Source: Candidatus Nitrosopolaris wilkensis (GTDB taxonomy: Archaea > Thermoproteota > Nitrososphaeria > Nitrososphaerales > Nitrososphaeraceae). From it: a DNA stretch of 60,506 bases. The notes under the pieces were generated by a model. That model did not search any database and was not told where the DNA came from. It saw only the letters and a list, made by a program, of their open reading frames with translations. The first letter of the stretch is position 1. Each line of letters begins with the position of its first letter. Made by a program: the position numbers and the translations under genes. The stretch covers positions 1 to 60,506 of the forward strand of contig QHBN01000032.1 in the NCBI GenBank assembly GCA_003176995.1. Direction: 5' to 3'. Below are positions 52,542 to 60,506 of this stretch, piece by piece.

Positions 52542-52992
52542 GGCTGTCGACCCCTGATCAATGCTGCTTAGCTGAAGTGGATATAACAAACTACGAAGTA
52601 CGAAGATTCGAGAAAGTTCAAACATTAGGGAATGTGTCTAGGGTAACAAATAATAATAATATCTAAAGTTCATAAGATTAGTGAGGACATTTAATTGCCC
52701 CCCTTTCAGGATATGCTGGCGTTAGTCAAAGTTCCTCCATTGTCGTCGTGAGCAGCTACACTAACTCCCACAAGTTGTGACGTATCTCGCTGATTGGCAT
52801 ACGAAGTGTATTTTGATACGGTCAAAGACAGACAAAATATTGTTACGGCTAACCGTGGCCACGGCTATCTCTCACCGCTAGACGTATTCCATACCGCATC
52901 AACAACTACTCGTGCAATTTCTTTTTTGGTTTCCAAAACATGCATAGAAATTCGTAGAACTGACGATACTGAGTGAGGCTCAAACTCTAATT
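52542..52992. other. Intergenic, nothing recognised
   Basis: About 450 bp after the transporter operon. A 60-codon frame at 52794 has no supporting features. Confidence 0.4.
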
Positions 52993-53208
52993 ATGAAGAA
53001 TCTAGACCGCATTGAGGCCGACATCCTCTTGATATTATTGCTCGAAGCAAAGATTCTTGATATTGGTCTAGTCAGACAACAACGCCACCTGAAATTCATG
53101 TTTCATTCTCATCATTATTGGGATCTTGTCGATATGTCGGAAAAAGTAAATCAGCTAAAAGTAAATGGTATGTTGTATTATGATGTTTTAGAATTGCCAC
53201 TCTGTTAA
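52993..53208 (+). CDS. Small hypothetical protein, uncertain
   Basis: 71 aa from ATG, all helical: LDRIEADILLILLLEAKILD, then DMSEKVNQLKVNGMLYYDVL. The second part looks like the recognition-helix and wing of a small wHTH, which could make it a short DNA-binding protein. It converges on pepF. Confidence 0.35.
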   Translation: MKNLDRIEADILLILLLEAKILDIGLVRQQRHLKFMFHSHHYWDLVDMSEKVNQLKVNGMLYYDVLELPLC

Positions 53209-53220
53209 TCTTATCTCAAA

Positions 53221-55014
53221 TTAATTCATCTCTTTTAACTCTTGCATTTTGGCAGCAACTAGATCAAATCCTTGTTGCCAGAATTCATCCTTTGAGATAT
53301 CAATCCCAGATTCCTTAAGCAGATGTTCAGGCTTTTGTGAACCTCCAGCAGACAATATTTTAAGATATTTTGGAATAAATGACTTTTTCCCTTCAGAATA
53401 AAACTGCTGGTACAACGACACCACCAATAAATTTCCAAATGAATACGCATAACAATAGAATGGGGTATGATAAAAATGTGGGATGTAAAGCCATTCCCAT
53501 TGAAAGTCGCGAGAGACATTTACTGAATTTCCAAACTGTTCTTTCAGGTTATTCAGATATAACTCTGAAACCGTATCTATCGTTGCATTCTGTTCAGCCA
53601 CGGCTCTATGTGCGTCAATTTCAAAGAGAGTAAAGTATGCTTGTCGCATTATAGTTGCATACATATCATCTATTTGTTCTGCAAGTAATATCCTTCGTTC
53701 TACACGTGTAATTCTTTCAGACAACTTGTCATTAAGGAGCATTTCCGCAAAGACTGATGCGGTCTCAGCTAGTGGAAGAGGAGCATCCCACACCGTTATC
53801 GGTTTATCAGAAGCGGTCATACTATGTATTGCATGTCCAAATTCATGCGCCATAGTAGAGACGTCTCTAGATTTACCATCAAAATTCAATAGCACATATG
53901 GAGTCATATTTGGAGATATAGAAGAACAGAAAGCACCGCCTAACTTACTCTTTCTAATTTCAGAATCTACATGTTGCTCATTAAAAACTTTCTCAGCAAA
54001 TTCTCTGAACTTTGGATGGAAATCTTCAAACGTTCTCAGTACAGTATCAATCGCTTTACCATAGGTAAACCTTTTCTGATCAGATGCCTTTAATGATAAA
54101 GGAGCATATAGATGGTACCTCTGCAATTTCTTGACACCAAGCATCTTTGCCTTTTGTTTAAAATAGTCTTGGAAAACTACCGAGTTTCGTCTACATACAG
54201 CGAGCAGAGTCTCAACGGTTGTATCGTCTAAGTCATTGTAAGTATTTCTGACTGAAATTGGTGATCTAAATCCACGCATGGTCAGGTATTCGTCGCGCCA
54301 TTCAATTACACGATTCTGATAAATTTCACCCAATACGCCACTATTTTTCTTGTATACTTGCAAAAGGGAATTGTAGGCCGCTTCTCTCTCTTCAGACTTT
54401 GTACTACGTATGAGGGAAAGCAATTTTTCCCTATTAGTGAAAGTTCTCTTGATTGGCTTCCTACCTTTTTTAAATGTAACGACAAATTCGAAACCACTGG
54501 TCATTCTATCATAGATCTTGATAAGAGCACTGCTGCCTGTAACTTCCAGGGTGGTGATGATCTTCTCTTCAGGTTCTGTTAATGTATACTTTGCAAGTAG
54601 CCGTTGATGTTTAAGATACTCTCGGTAGACCGGAGATACTGACTCTATAAGACGTTGTGCAGTTTCTTCACCAACTTCTTTTTTGAACCATAAGTCAAAG
54701 AAGAGAAGCCTATTGGCCATATTAGATCCGAACATTGCCATTTTTGTTACAAGTGCAGCCCGTTCATTAGAAGAGGTGTCAGCCGCGTAGATCAAATGAG
54801 CATAACCGCTAGCGATATTGACCTTTTCAGATATATCTTCAATTGAATGAAGAAAGTTTTCGAATTCTACAGTAGAAATCTTGTCGTGAAGGTCTTTGCG
54901 CTTACTTTCGAGTTGCGTTACCTCCGTTGCAATAGATTCCAGAAATTCTTGAAGTTCCGTTCCAGTTGGATCCTTAATGAGATCGTCTAATTTCCAAGTT
55001 CCAAGTTTAGGCAT
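53221..55014 (-). CDS. pepF: Oligoendopeptidase F (M3 metallopeptidase)
   Basis: 597 aa from ATG at 55014 (an upstream in-frame GTG at 55029 is less likely). Zinc motif HEFGH at residues 390-394 within STMAHEFGHAIHSM, with the downstream Glu in LPLAETASVFAEMLLND. The N-terminal helical M3B prodomain region and the C-terminal WLYIPHFYHTPFYCYAYSFG block are typical. It degrades cytosolic oligopeptides. No signal peptide. Intact. Confidence 0.95.
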   Translation of the reverse strand: MPKLGTWKLDDLIKDPTGTELQEFLESIATEVTQLESKRKDLHDKISTVEFENFLHSIEDISEKVNIASGYAHLIYAADTSSNERAALVTKMAMFGSNMANRLLFFDLWFKKEVGEETAQRLIESVSPVYREYLKHQRLLAKYTLTEPEEKIITTLEVTGSSALIKIYDRMTSGFEFVVTFKKGRKPIKRTFTNREKLLSLIRSTKSEEREAAYNSLLQVYKKNSGVLGEIYQNRVIEWRDEYLTMRGFRSPISVRNTYNDLDDTTVETLLAVCRRNSVVFQDYFKQKAKMLGVKKLQRYHLYAPLSLKASDQKRFTYGKAIDTVLRTFEDFHPKFREFAEKVFNEQHVDSEIRKSKLGGAFCSSISPNMTPYVLLNFDGKSRDVSTMAHEFGHAIHSMTASDKPITVWDAPLPLAETASVFAEMLLNDKLSERITRVERRILLAEQIDDMYATIMRQAYFTLFEIDAHRAVAEQNATIDTVSELYLNNLKEQFGNSVNVSRDFQWEWLYIPHFYHTPFYCYAYSFGNLLVVSLYQQFYSEGKKSFIPKYLKILSAGGSQKPEHLLKESGIDISKDEFWQQGFDLVAAKMQELKEMN

Positions 55015-55369
55015 AAACAAGAGAGTCACAGTACAGTAGGCGTTTACGACTAATTAGTGTCTATCTTTATTACTTAGCCTTGAATCCCGTCATCTTTAAT
55101 CCATACGGACTACTATTACCTGTTGGGAAGACCGACATAGTTTTGACTAGTATTCAGAGGCCTGCTTAGAACGAAAAAGTTTTGTTAAACGGGTCCATGT
55201 AATGTGCGGCTTACAATATCATCCTTTGTAAACCCTATCAGAGCGACCTTAAAAATAAAGGTGAGTGAGTGGGTCTGTGTGAAGACGAATTAGAGAGTAA
55301 TTAGAAGAGTCTCTTTTTTGGTTTCATGAAGAAAAGAAGGCAACAAAAGATTTCTCGTAATCTGGATTC

Positions 55370-55753
55370 CTACTCTGTCATTTCATGTTTAAGTGATGCT
55401 GAGTTGATACAATATCGTAAGCCAGTAGGTTTTGGACCGTCATTAAATAAATGTCCTAAATGAGCATCGCATCTACTACACATTACTTCGATACGTCTCA
55501 TGAATAAACTATTATCTTTTTCCTCCGTGATATTTTCTTTTTTTATAGGCGCCCAAAAACTTGGCCATCCTGTCCCAGAATCAAATTTCGTATCTGAATT
55601 AAATAAATCATTTCCACAACATACGCATTTGTAAATTCCAGGCCCTTTATAATCATGATATTTACCTGAGAAGGGTCTTTCTGTGCCTTTGTTTATACAT
55701 ATCTTATATTGCTCTGGGCTGAGCTTTTGTTTCAATTCTTCTTTTGTGGTCAC
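55370..55753 (-). CDS. msrB: Peptide methionine-R-sulfoxide reductase
   Basis: 127 aa from GTG. Zinc pairs Cys43/Cys46 (CVCC) and Cys92/Cys95 (CSRC), catalytic Cys115 in RYCINSASL, and the substrate block [11 protein letters not shown] are diagnostic. It repairs R-methionine sulfoxide. Monocistronic; its neighbours are unrelated proteostasis genes. Confidence 0.96.
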   Translation of the reverse strand: MTTKEELKQKLSPEQYKICINKGTERPFSGKYHDYKGPGIYKCVCCGNDLFNSDTKFDSGTGWPSFWAPIKKENITEEKDNSLFMRRIEVMCSRCDAHLGHLFNDGPKPTGLRYCINSASLKHEMTE

Positions 55754-56010
55754 ACTGGAGAATCAACGATAATATGATATATAGTTTGGTACAATTTTAT
55801 ACGAGTCACTAAATTTCGATTCATACTTGTGCTAGAAATCAAATGCATAGTCTTACCAACCTTCAGGTCAACAAAGGTAGTAGTTCAGCAAGGACGAAAA
55901 TAGCATAGATCATAAAAAAAACTTAGTTATGGAGTTACTCATTATAATTGCAAATGCAATATAGTAATATGTATGCAGAAGCTATGTTCTATTGATGGAA
56001 GAGAAGAGTC

Positions 56011-56292
56011 TTGGCTGATAAAATTAAATGTTCACATATACTTGTCAAAAAACAAAGCGAGGCAATTGCAATACTTGAACGACTGGGTAATGGTGAGGGT
56101 TTTGCAAACCTAGCAAGAGAATTATCTATTGACAAGGGAAGTGCAAAGCGCGGTGGAGATTTAGGCTCATTCGGAAGAGGTACGATGGTAAAAACATTTG
56201 AAGAATCTGCGTTCAAGCTTAAGAAAGGGGAGATAACACAGGAGCCAGTAAAGACAGAATTTGGATATCATATCATAAAGAGACCTGGGTAA
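56011..56292 (+). CDS. Parvulin-type peptidyl-prolyl isomerase
   Basis: 93 aa from TTG preceded by a GAAGAGAAG purine stretch. A single PpiC domain: [66 protein letters not shown]. It is close to the stand-alone thaumarchaeal parvulins known from Nitrosopumilus and Cenarchaeum. Cytosolic or membrane-associated; it catalyses prolyl cis/trans isomerisation. Confidence 0.95.
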   Translation: MADKIKCSHILVKKQSEAIAILERLGNGEGFANLARELSIDKGSAKRGGDLGSFGRGTMVKTFEESAFKLKKGEITQEPVKTEFGYHIIKRPG

Positions 56293-56439
56293 CTAAAGGA
56301 GTAGACCAGACCTATATATCAGCCCTGAGGAGTAACAGTTCCCTAAAAGTTGATTGAATTAAAATAAAATAAATCTGAGAGAACACTGTTTCGTGTTAGA
56401 AATGCGCACATCTGTGTCAACAGTGGCATTTTTGGGTGT

Positions 56440-57030
56440 AGGACGATTGTATTCTTAAGGGGTTTGCGACCTGGCTTCTTCTCCTCCTTTTCGAATTAAT
56501 CCTGATAGTAGATGAAAAATCTGCTTTACACCCTCCAGAATCTAAGAATTTGTTAACTGATCTAATAACTAGATCATTACAAGGATATACCGGTTCAGGA
56601 GATATTCTCGTCAATGGTAAAATGAACACTATAGCATACGAACCAGTAGCAGCCGGAGGTAAGAATTTTCTGACGAGTCTAATCTTACTGCAATTTTCAG
56701 TATGGGTTTGCAAGCTAACGGTCTCAAAGTTAATACATTCAATGATCCTCAGTTACCCCTGTCGGAATTCAAGGAGGGTGTGTATGACCTGGTAATACTT
56801 GATTACAAAATGCCAAAGATGAATGGCTTTGAATTATATAGAAAAATAAGAATGATGGATGAGAAAGTAGGAGTGTGTTTTCTGACAGCATTTGACCTAC
56901 ATCCTTGAAGATCTCAAAAGAATACCTTTGCAATCCATTCATCTGAACAAGATGCAATGAAATACATCATTCAAAAACTAATTGAAATAGATGATTTGGT
57001 AGAGAATAAAAGAGGGATTGATTCCTTGGC
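56440..57030 (+). pseudogene. Fused relics of a sensor kinase N-terminus and a response regulator
   Basis: From about 56465 one frame gives LLLLLFELILIVDEKSAL and SLQGYTGSGDILVNGKMNTI, like the membrane-sensor start of a histidine kinase. At about 56660 it runs into receiver-domain sequence in a different frame: FSMGLQANGLKVNTFND, YDLVILDYKMPKMNGFELYR, FLTAFDLHP, then a stop. Frame-shifted remains of the receiver end (HSSEQDAMKYI, KLIEIDDLVENK) follow. A deletion has probably joined the two genes; none is functional. Confidence 0.6.
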
Positions 57031-57081
57031 CCCAATGATATGCATATTAAGTAATAAGGTGTTTTACACTAGGGAAGAAAA

Positions 57082-57469
57082 ATGAACAATACTTATGGTA
57101 GCAGGAGGATATTGCTTGTAGACAATGAACCCGATAACACCTCAGTTTTCAGTATGAGTCTAGAAGATGCAGGATTTAAAGTAGATGCATTTAACGATTC
57201 TCTTTTGGCACTATCGAATTTTAAAGCTCGTTTCTATGATCTGTCAATATTTGATATTAATATGCCAAAAATGAATGGCTTTGAATTATATAAAGAAATA
57301 AGAAAGGTAGATGAGAAAGTAAGAGTGTGTTTTCTGACAGCATCTGAGATCTATCATGAGAGCTTGAGAGTACCCCCTCAAACAATAAATGAATGTAAAA
57401 TGCTTTATTCCAAAACCAATAGCAATAGATGATTTCATAAAGAGAATAGAGGAAGAATTAGGTCGATGA
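57082..57469 (+). pseudogene. Response-regulator receiver domain with C-terminal frameshift
   Basis: ATG start. The acidic pocket (VDNEPD) and phosphoacceptor Asp58 (IFDINMPKMNGFELYKEI) are intact, as is FLTASEIYHES. Near 57397, at an AAAA run, the frame shifts: the written product ends TINECKMLYSKTNSNR, while the next frame supplies the proper receiver end CFIPKPIAIDDFIKRIEEEL before a TGA at 57467-57469. It is a single-domain CheY-like protein, a paralogue of the decayed copy upstream and of the intact one at 57703. Confidence 0.75.
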
Positions 57470-57479
57470 TTAGAAAAAC

Positions 57480-57701
57480 AAAAACCGGTATTGAAATTTA
57501 TTCCAGAATCCGTTGAAGGAATGACGCTGGGTTTGTTTATCTGTACAAGTATCATTGAAGCTAATGGAATAAGAGCAACAACAATAACATTAACAAAGAA
57601 GTTAAATTCTGAGAGAAGAGGCTTCTATAGTTGTATTCACACTCAACATGTCATTAAACAGCTGTTCCCGGCGACCAACCATGCTAAAGGGAGTTGGTTG
57701 A
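57480..57701 (+). pseudogene. Histidine-kinase C-terminal relic
   Basis: Pieces in three frames give LKFIPESVEGMTLGLFICTS and IIEANG (G2-like box of HATPase_c), then NNNNINKEVKF, then EEASIVVFTLNMSLNS. This is the normal order of a kinase's last 70 residues, ending 1 bp before the next gene. No H-box or N-box remains here. Confidence 0.65.
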
Positions 57702-57702
57702 C

Positions 57703-58077
57703 ATGAAGAAGAAAATACTGCTTGTAGAGGATGAACAAGATCTTAGCGTAGTATTCAATATGGTTTTAGAAGATGGTGGTTACGAAGTGAATTGTTTTAC
57801 CGATCCTCTATTAGCATTGAAGAATTTCGAGGCAGGGTTCTATGATCTAGTTATCCTTGATATTAAAATGCCAGAAATGGATGGGTTTGAGCTACACGGG
57901 CAGTTAAAAAAGATAGACAATGCCGTTAAGATCTGTTTTCTGACGGCCAGCGAAATGTATTATGAAGAGTTTAGAAAAGAGGAATTTTGTGAACTAGATA
58001 AAGATCTGTTTCTACGAAAACCCATCAAGAATGAGGAGTTAATCAAGGAAATACACAGGATAATAAATTTAAACTGA
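57703..58077 (+). CDS. Single-domain response regulator (CheY-like)
   Basis: 124 aa from ATG; a TTG three codons earlier is less likely. Receiver fold with acidic pair at 9-10 (VEDE), phosphoacceptor Asp53 (LVILDIKMPEMDGFEL), the conserved Thr in CFLTASEM and the Lys in FLRKPIKNEELIKEI. No output domain. The only intact member of a three-copy receiver cluster; its kinase partner next door is dead, so it may answer to a kinase elsewhere. Confidence 0.92.
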   Translation: MKKKILLVEDEQDLSVVFNMVLEDGGYEVNCFTDPLLALKNFEAGFYDLVILDIKMPEMDGFELHGQLKKIDNAVKICFLTASEMYYEEFRKEEFCELDKDLFLRKPIKNEELIKEIHRIINLN

Positions 58078-58550
58078 AATAATGGCTGCCTGGCGCTTAA
58101 GTATTATCATAGTTTCATGAATATGATTCAAGAACCTTGATTTTATATTCAATTTAGGATCTAAGGTCTAAATAACAGGAATAGCGATAGCGTTGGCAGC
58201 TTGTTTCTTTCAATATGATTGTCTCGGAAGTTCTACGAATATCGCCGTTGCTTTCTGACCATATTCTTTGGTAGTTGTAATGTGAAAATCCACTTGTTCC
58301 GTCTAATTTCTCTTGGAATTATTTTCTTAACTTCTTAATACCCCCTATCAGGCGCGGCCAAACACAGCAGGCTTAAGGGTTTACTAAATCCAATAAGTGT
58401 TGCAGGAGGGTTAGACAGTCCATTGGTAGAAGTTGAGTACAAAGGCAGACAAAGTGACGTTATTCTTACAACACAAGGAGAAAGTACATTGAAAATATTT
58501 GGTGAATGAAGAAGATAGTATTTCGTGGCAGTCTGAAAATTTCTAATATC
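58078..58550 (+). other. Intergenic with an orphan coding fragment
   Basis: From 58339 to 58509 one forward frame without a start reads LLNPISVAGGLDSPLVEVEY, then SDVILTTQGESTLKIFGE and TGA. This looks like the C-terminus of a vanished gene; identity unknown. The rest of the stretch holds nothing. Confidence 0.35.
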
Positions 58551-59282
58551 TTATTTAGAAAGTGATTCAAAAATTGATATCAATCTTGGTAAGGCATCTA
58601 CTGCTGTTTTTTTTATAGAAAAATCTATTTTATAACTAAATGGTGTATTTTCTGGATTTATTTCTACTAACGTGGCTTTATTATTTTTAGCATAAGAATG
58701 CAATTTATTGGCTGGCGATACAGCAAGCGAAGTACCCACTATTATCATGACATCACAACTTATAGAATGCATAACTGCTTGGTTCCATACTTCTCGGTTT
58801 ATCCCTTCACCAAACCATACAACATCAGGCCGTAAGTAACTTCCACATTTCTCGCAACTAGGTGGAAGATCGAAGAATTCGTCTCTTATCTTGCCTCTGA
58901 AATTACATTTAGTACATTTAGTTGTGAAGATATTTCCGTGAAGCTCTGTTACCTCTCTGCTTTCTGCACGGTGGTGTAACCCATCGATATTCTGGGTAAC
59001 AACTGAGACTTGCCGGTGGTCTTGAAGATTTGCTATGGCCATATGTCCTAGGTTTGGTTTTGCGGCCAGTATTTTCCTTCGTCTATCATTGTACCATCTC
59101 CACACTAACCTCGGATCATCTCTGAAAGCTTGAGCCGAAGCAAGCTTCATTGGATCATACTTCTGCCACAAGCCGCCGTTTCCCCTAAAAGTACTAATTC
59201 CACTTTCTTGTGATATTCCTGCACCAGTCAGAAAGACAAGTTTCTCAGCTCTTTTCAGTGTATCTTCAAGAGTATCAATCAC
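58551..59282 (-). CDS. Sir2-family NAD-dependent protein deacylase
   Basis: 243 aa. NAD-binding GAGISQESGISTFRG (about 20-34), TQNIDGLHHRA (catalytic Asn/Asp), catalytic His in ELHGNIF, four-Cys zinc ribbon CTKC...CEKC, and IVGTSLAVSP are all present. It removes acetyl or longer acyl groups from lysines, for example on Alba in archaea. Intact; monocistronic. Confidence 0.95.
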   Translation of the reverse strand: MIDTLEDTLKRAEKLVFLTGAGISQESGISTFRGNGGLWQKYDPMKLASAQAFRDDPRLVWRWYNDRRRKILAAKPNLGHMAIANLQDHRQVSVVTQNIDGLHHRAESREVTELHGNIFTTKCTKCNFRGKIRDEFFDLPPSCEKCGSYLRPDVVWFGEGINREVWNQAVMHSISCDVMIIVGTSLAVSPANKLHSYAKNNKATLVEINPENTPFSYKIDFSIKKTAVDALPRLISIFESLSK

Positions 59283-59351
59283 TGCAGTATTTCTTGCTTT
59301 ATCAAAGTAATATTTATCTTCAGCGTAGCTGTCGAATCATGATCCGCGTCA

Positions 59352-59567
59352 CTACCCCATTACCTTTTTAATTTCTTTAGACAGCCTTACAAGTTGTTTA
59401 TAATGGTGTATGTAATGGACATTAAGATCGGTTGTATCCTTTAAGGTTTGGCAGAATAAGATGAAGCCGAATTGTACATATGAGCAAGAGAGCATTCGGT
59501 CAAATATCCTTCTGTCTGATTTATCTAATGAGTTAGGAAATGCTTTCGATTCTCTTTCTTTCTTCAA
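59352..59567 (-). pseudogene. Conserved small protein with paired frameshifts
   Basis: The written frame is open for 71 codons: NSLDKSDRRIFDRMLS, a Cys/Phe-rich middle, then HHYKQLVRLSKEIKKVMG. In the middle, the neighbouring frame instead encodes AHMYNSASSYSAKP, a stop, RIQPILMSITYT, which fits a conserved Nitrososphaerales small-protein pattern (RLYxSACS..PV..HP..MSI..HHYKQL, from memory). Two compensating indels and a stop thus seem to have replaced the centre. It may still make an altered product. Confidence 0.55.
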
Positions 59568-59698
59568 CGCTGGCTAGCCTAAATGAAGGAATTGTTCTAC
59601 CCATGTAATTTCACTACTTACCTAGAAAGTTTAGTTACTAAATAAAATACCAAGCACTAAGTGATGAGGGGAAGAGAGTACAAACTGGCTACAATAAT

Positions 59699-59998
59699 AT
59701 GCGCATCATGATTCTCGGACATGGTGACCTAAATGGTCAACAGAGGATTTTTTATATAAATGATCCTTATATGAACAGCCAAACATCACCAACAATCATT
59801 CTTAATGTAATATCTATAGGCCTCAGAGGGTCTTTTCAAAGTGTCAACAACTACTGCGACTACTGGTATGACATTTTTAATAATGAACACAGCACAGAGA
59901 TCGACTACGAGTCATACCAAAATTGTTATGTTACAGACGTATACCATGAGCCTAATTTTTCATTTCGAGTCGAATGTAATCAGCCTCCAGCAGATTAG
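59699..59998 (+). CDS. Hypothetical protein (99 aa)
   Basis: ATG start. Aromatic- and Asn-rich: RGSFQSVNNYCDYWYDIFNN, TEIDYESYQNCYVTDVYHEP. No signal peptide or known motif. Clean frame, but no homology recognised; orphan status plausible. Confidence 0.4.
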   Translation: MRIMILGHGDLNGQQRIFYINDPYMNSQTSPTIILNVISIGLRGSFQSVNNYCDYWYDIFNNEHSTEIDYESYQNCYVTDVYHEPNFSFRVECNQPPAD

Positions 59999-60082
59999 TT
60001 CAGCCTATTCTATACCGTAATCAACGCCCCTGTAGAAATTCATTGACATATAATTAGTAGCCTGTTTATCTATCTGTTACAT

Positions 60083-60375
60083 TTGTCACACTATATCTTA
60101 CTCATAAATTGGACGGAGCAAGGGATCAGCAAGATCAAAGAATCTTCAGACCGTTACAGTTCGTTTAAAGCATCGGTCGAAAAGCAGGTGGAAAATTGAT
60201 TGGAGGTTACTATACTTTCGGAGAATATGATGTGGTGATAATTATAGAAGCCCCAAATGATGAAGCAGTAATGTCTCTGATGCTCAAAGTTGGGTCATAC
60301 GGAAATGTGAGAACCAAAACCTTGAAAGCATTTACCGCTGAGGAAGGAATGAAGATTATCAAGGATCTTCCATAA
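60083..60375 (+). pseudogene. GYD-domain protein with a one-base deletion
   Basis: From TTG the frame reads HYILLINWTEQGISKIKESS and DRYSSFKASVEK. At 60185 one G is missing (AAGCAGG where AAGGCAGG is expected) and the next frame continues as AGGKLIGGYYTFGEYDVVII, EAPNDEAVMSLMLKVGS, VRTKTLKAFTAEEGMKII to TAA. Together about 97 aa, the complete GYD ferredoxin-like domain. Apart from this lesion it is perfect, so the loss is very recent or a base-calling error. Confidence 0.85.
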
Positions 60376-60506
60376 CCTTTTCAGTAACAGACAGCACTGC
60401 AAGTAATAGTTGTCATACTGGAACATGTCGTAGTCACAGTATTATTAGAAATAAGTTTCAGACTATTTTTATCAGTATGTTGTATATCTAGCTTGTAGCA
60501 CAATAG

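Noticed and set aside
52794-52976. 60-codon frame after the transporter operon
   Set aside because: No coding signature; interrupted in relation to neighbouring frames and without promoter.
1-60506. CRISPR arrays, insertion sequences, prophage or origin of replication
   Set aside because: No regularly spaced repeats, intact transposase or integrase, terminal inverted repeats or Cdc6/ORB-like clusters were found.

Overview
The window looks like chromosome from an ammonia-oxidising archaeon of the Nitrososphaeria (Thaumarchaeota), most likely a Nitrososphaerales / Nitrosocosmicus-like lineage. This is inferred from gene content: archaeal L19e and L32e, NAC with a UBA domain, MBF1, archaeal Trm56 and D-aminoacyl-tRNA deacylase, an AbrB-PhoU regulator, DUF6659, many tiny zinc-finger proteins, and huge Asn/Ser/Thr-rich secreted proteins. 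It also rests on archaeal TATA boxes placed about 26 nt upstream of leaderless starts. No ammonia-oxidation gene, rRNA, CRISPR array, transposase or intact phage gene was seen.

Layout. 0-5.1 kb is sparse: a Gly-rich exported protein, a wHTH protein and at least three decayed genes (an unnamed conserved small protein, an AAA+ ATPase, a FUN14 protein). 5.2-13.9 kb holds dCMP deaminase, GNAT, a SirB1/TPR protein, a nucleotide-sugar dehydrogenase, a UbiD-type decarboxylase (candidate anhydromevalonate-phosphate decarboxylase), and an ArsR regulator divergent from a broken AHSA1 gene. 14-24 kb is information processing and sulfur metabolism: an RNase H-fold protein, NAC, PUA, PhoU-like, MBF1, HflX, aTrm56, siroheme sulfite/nitrite reductase with a rhodanese, DTD2 and Nudix. 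25-36 kb is core: L19e/L32e, Fe/Mn-SOD, a YkgJ-type Cys-cluster protein, an intron-bearing tRNA-Gln, ATP-PEPCK, a second rhodanese, ValRS, and QueC with a QueD-like fusion.

36.6-52.5 kb is a cell-envelope region: a 712-aa secreted protein, an HtrA protease, a tandem-wHTH regulator, and two divergent units of giant COG1361/CARDB-like exported proteins. One of these units is a full ABC ATPase - secreted protein - MacB/FtsX permease operon. The HtrA gene and the ABC operon share a near-identical 21-bp palindrome placed exactly 7 nt upstream of an identical TATA octamer, so they probably form a regulon. The two giant proteins share domains in a different order, and a ~365-bp segment is repeated in inverted orientation.

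53-60.5 kb has PepF, MsrB, a parvulin, a decayed histidine-kinase/response-regulator cluster with one intact response regulator, Sir2, and a frameshifted GYD gene. Single-base frameshifts recur across the window, but only in small accessory genes. All long housekeeping genes are intact, which favours real gene decay over sequencing error.
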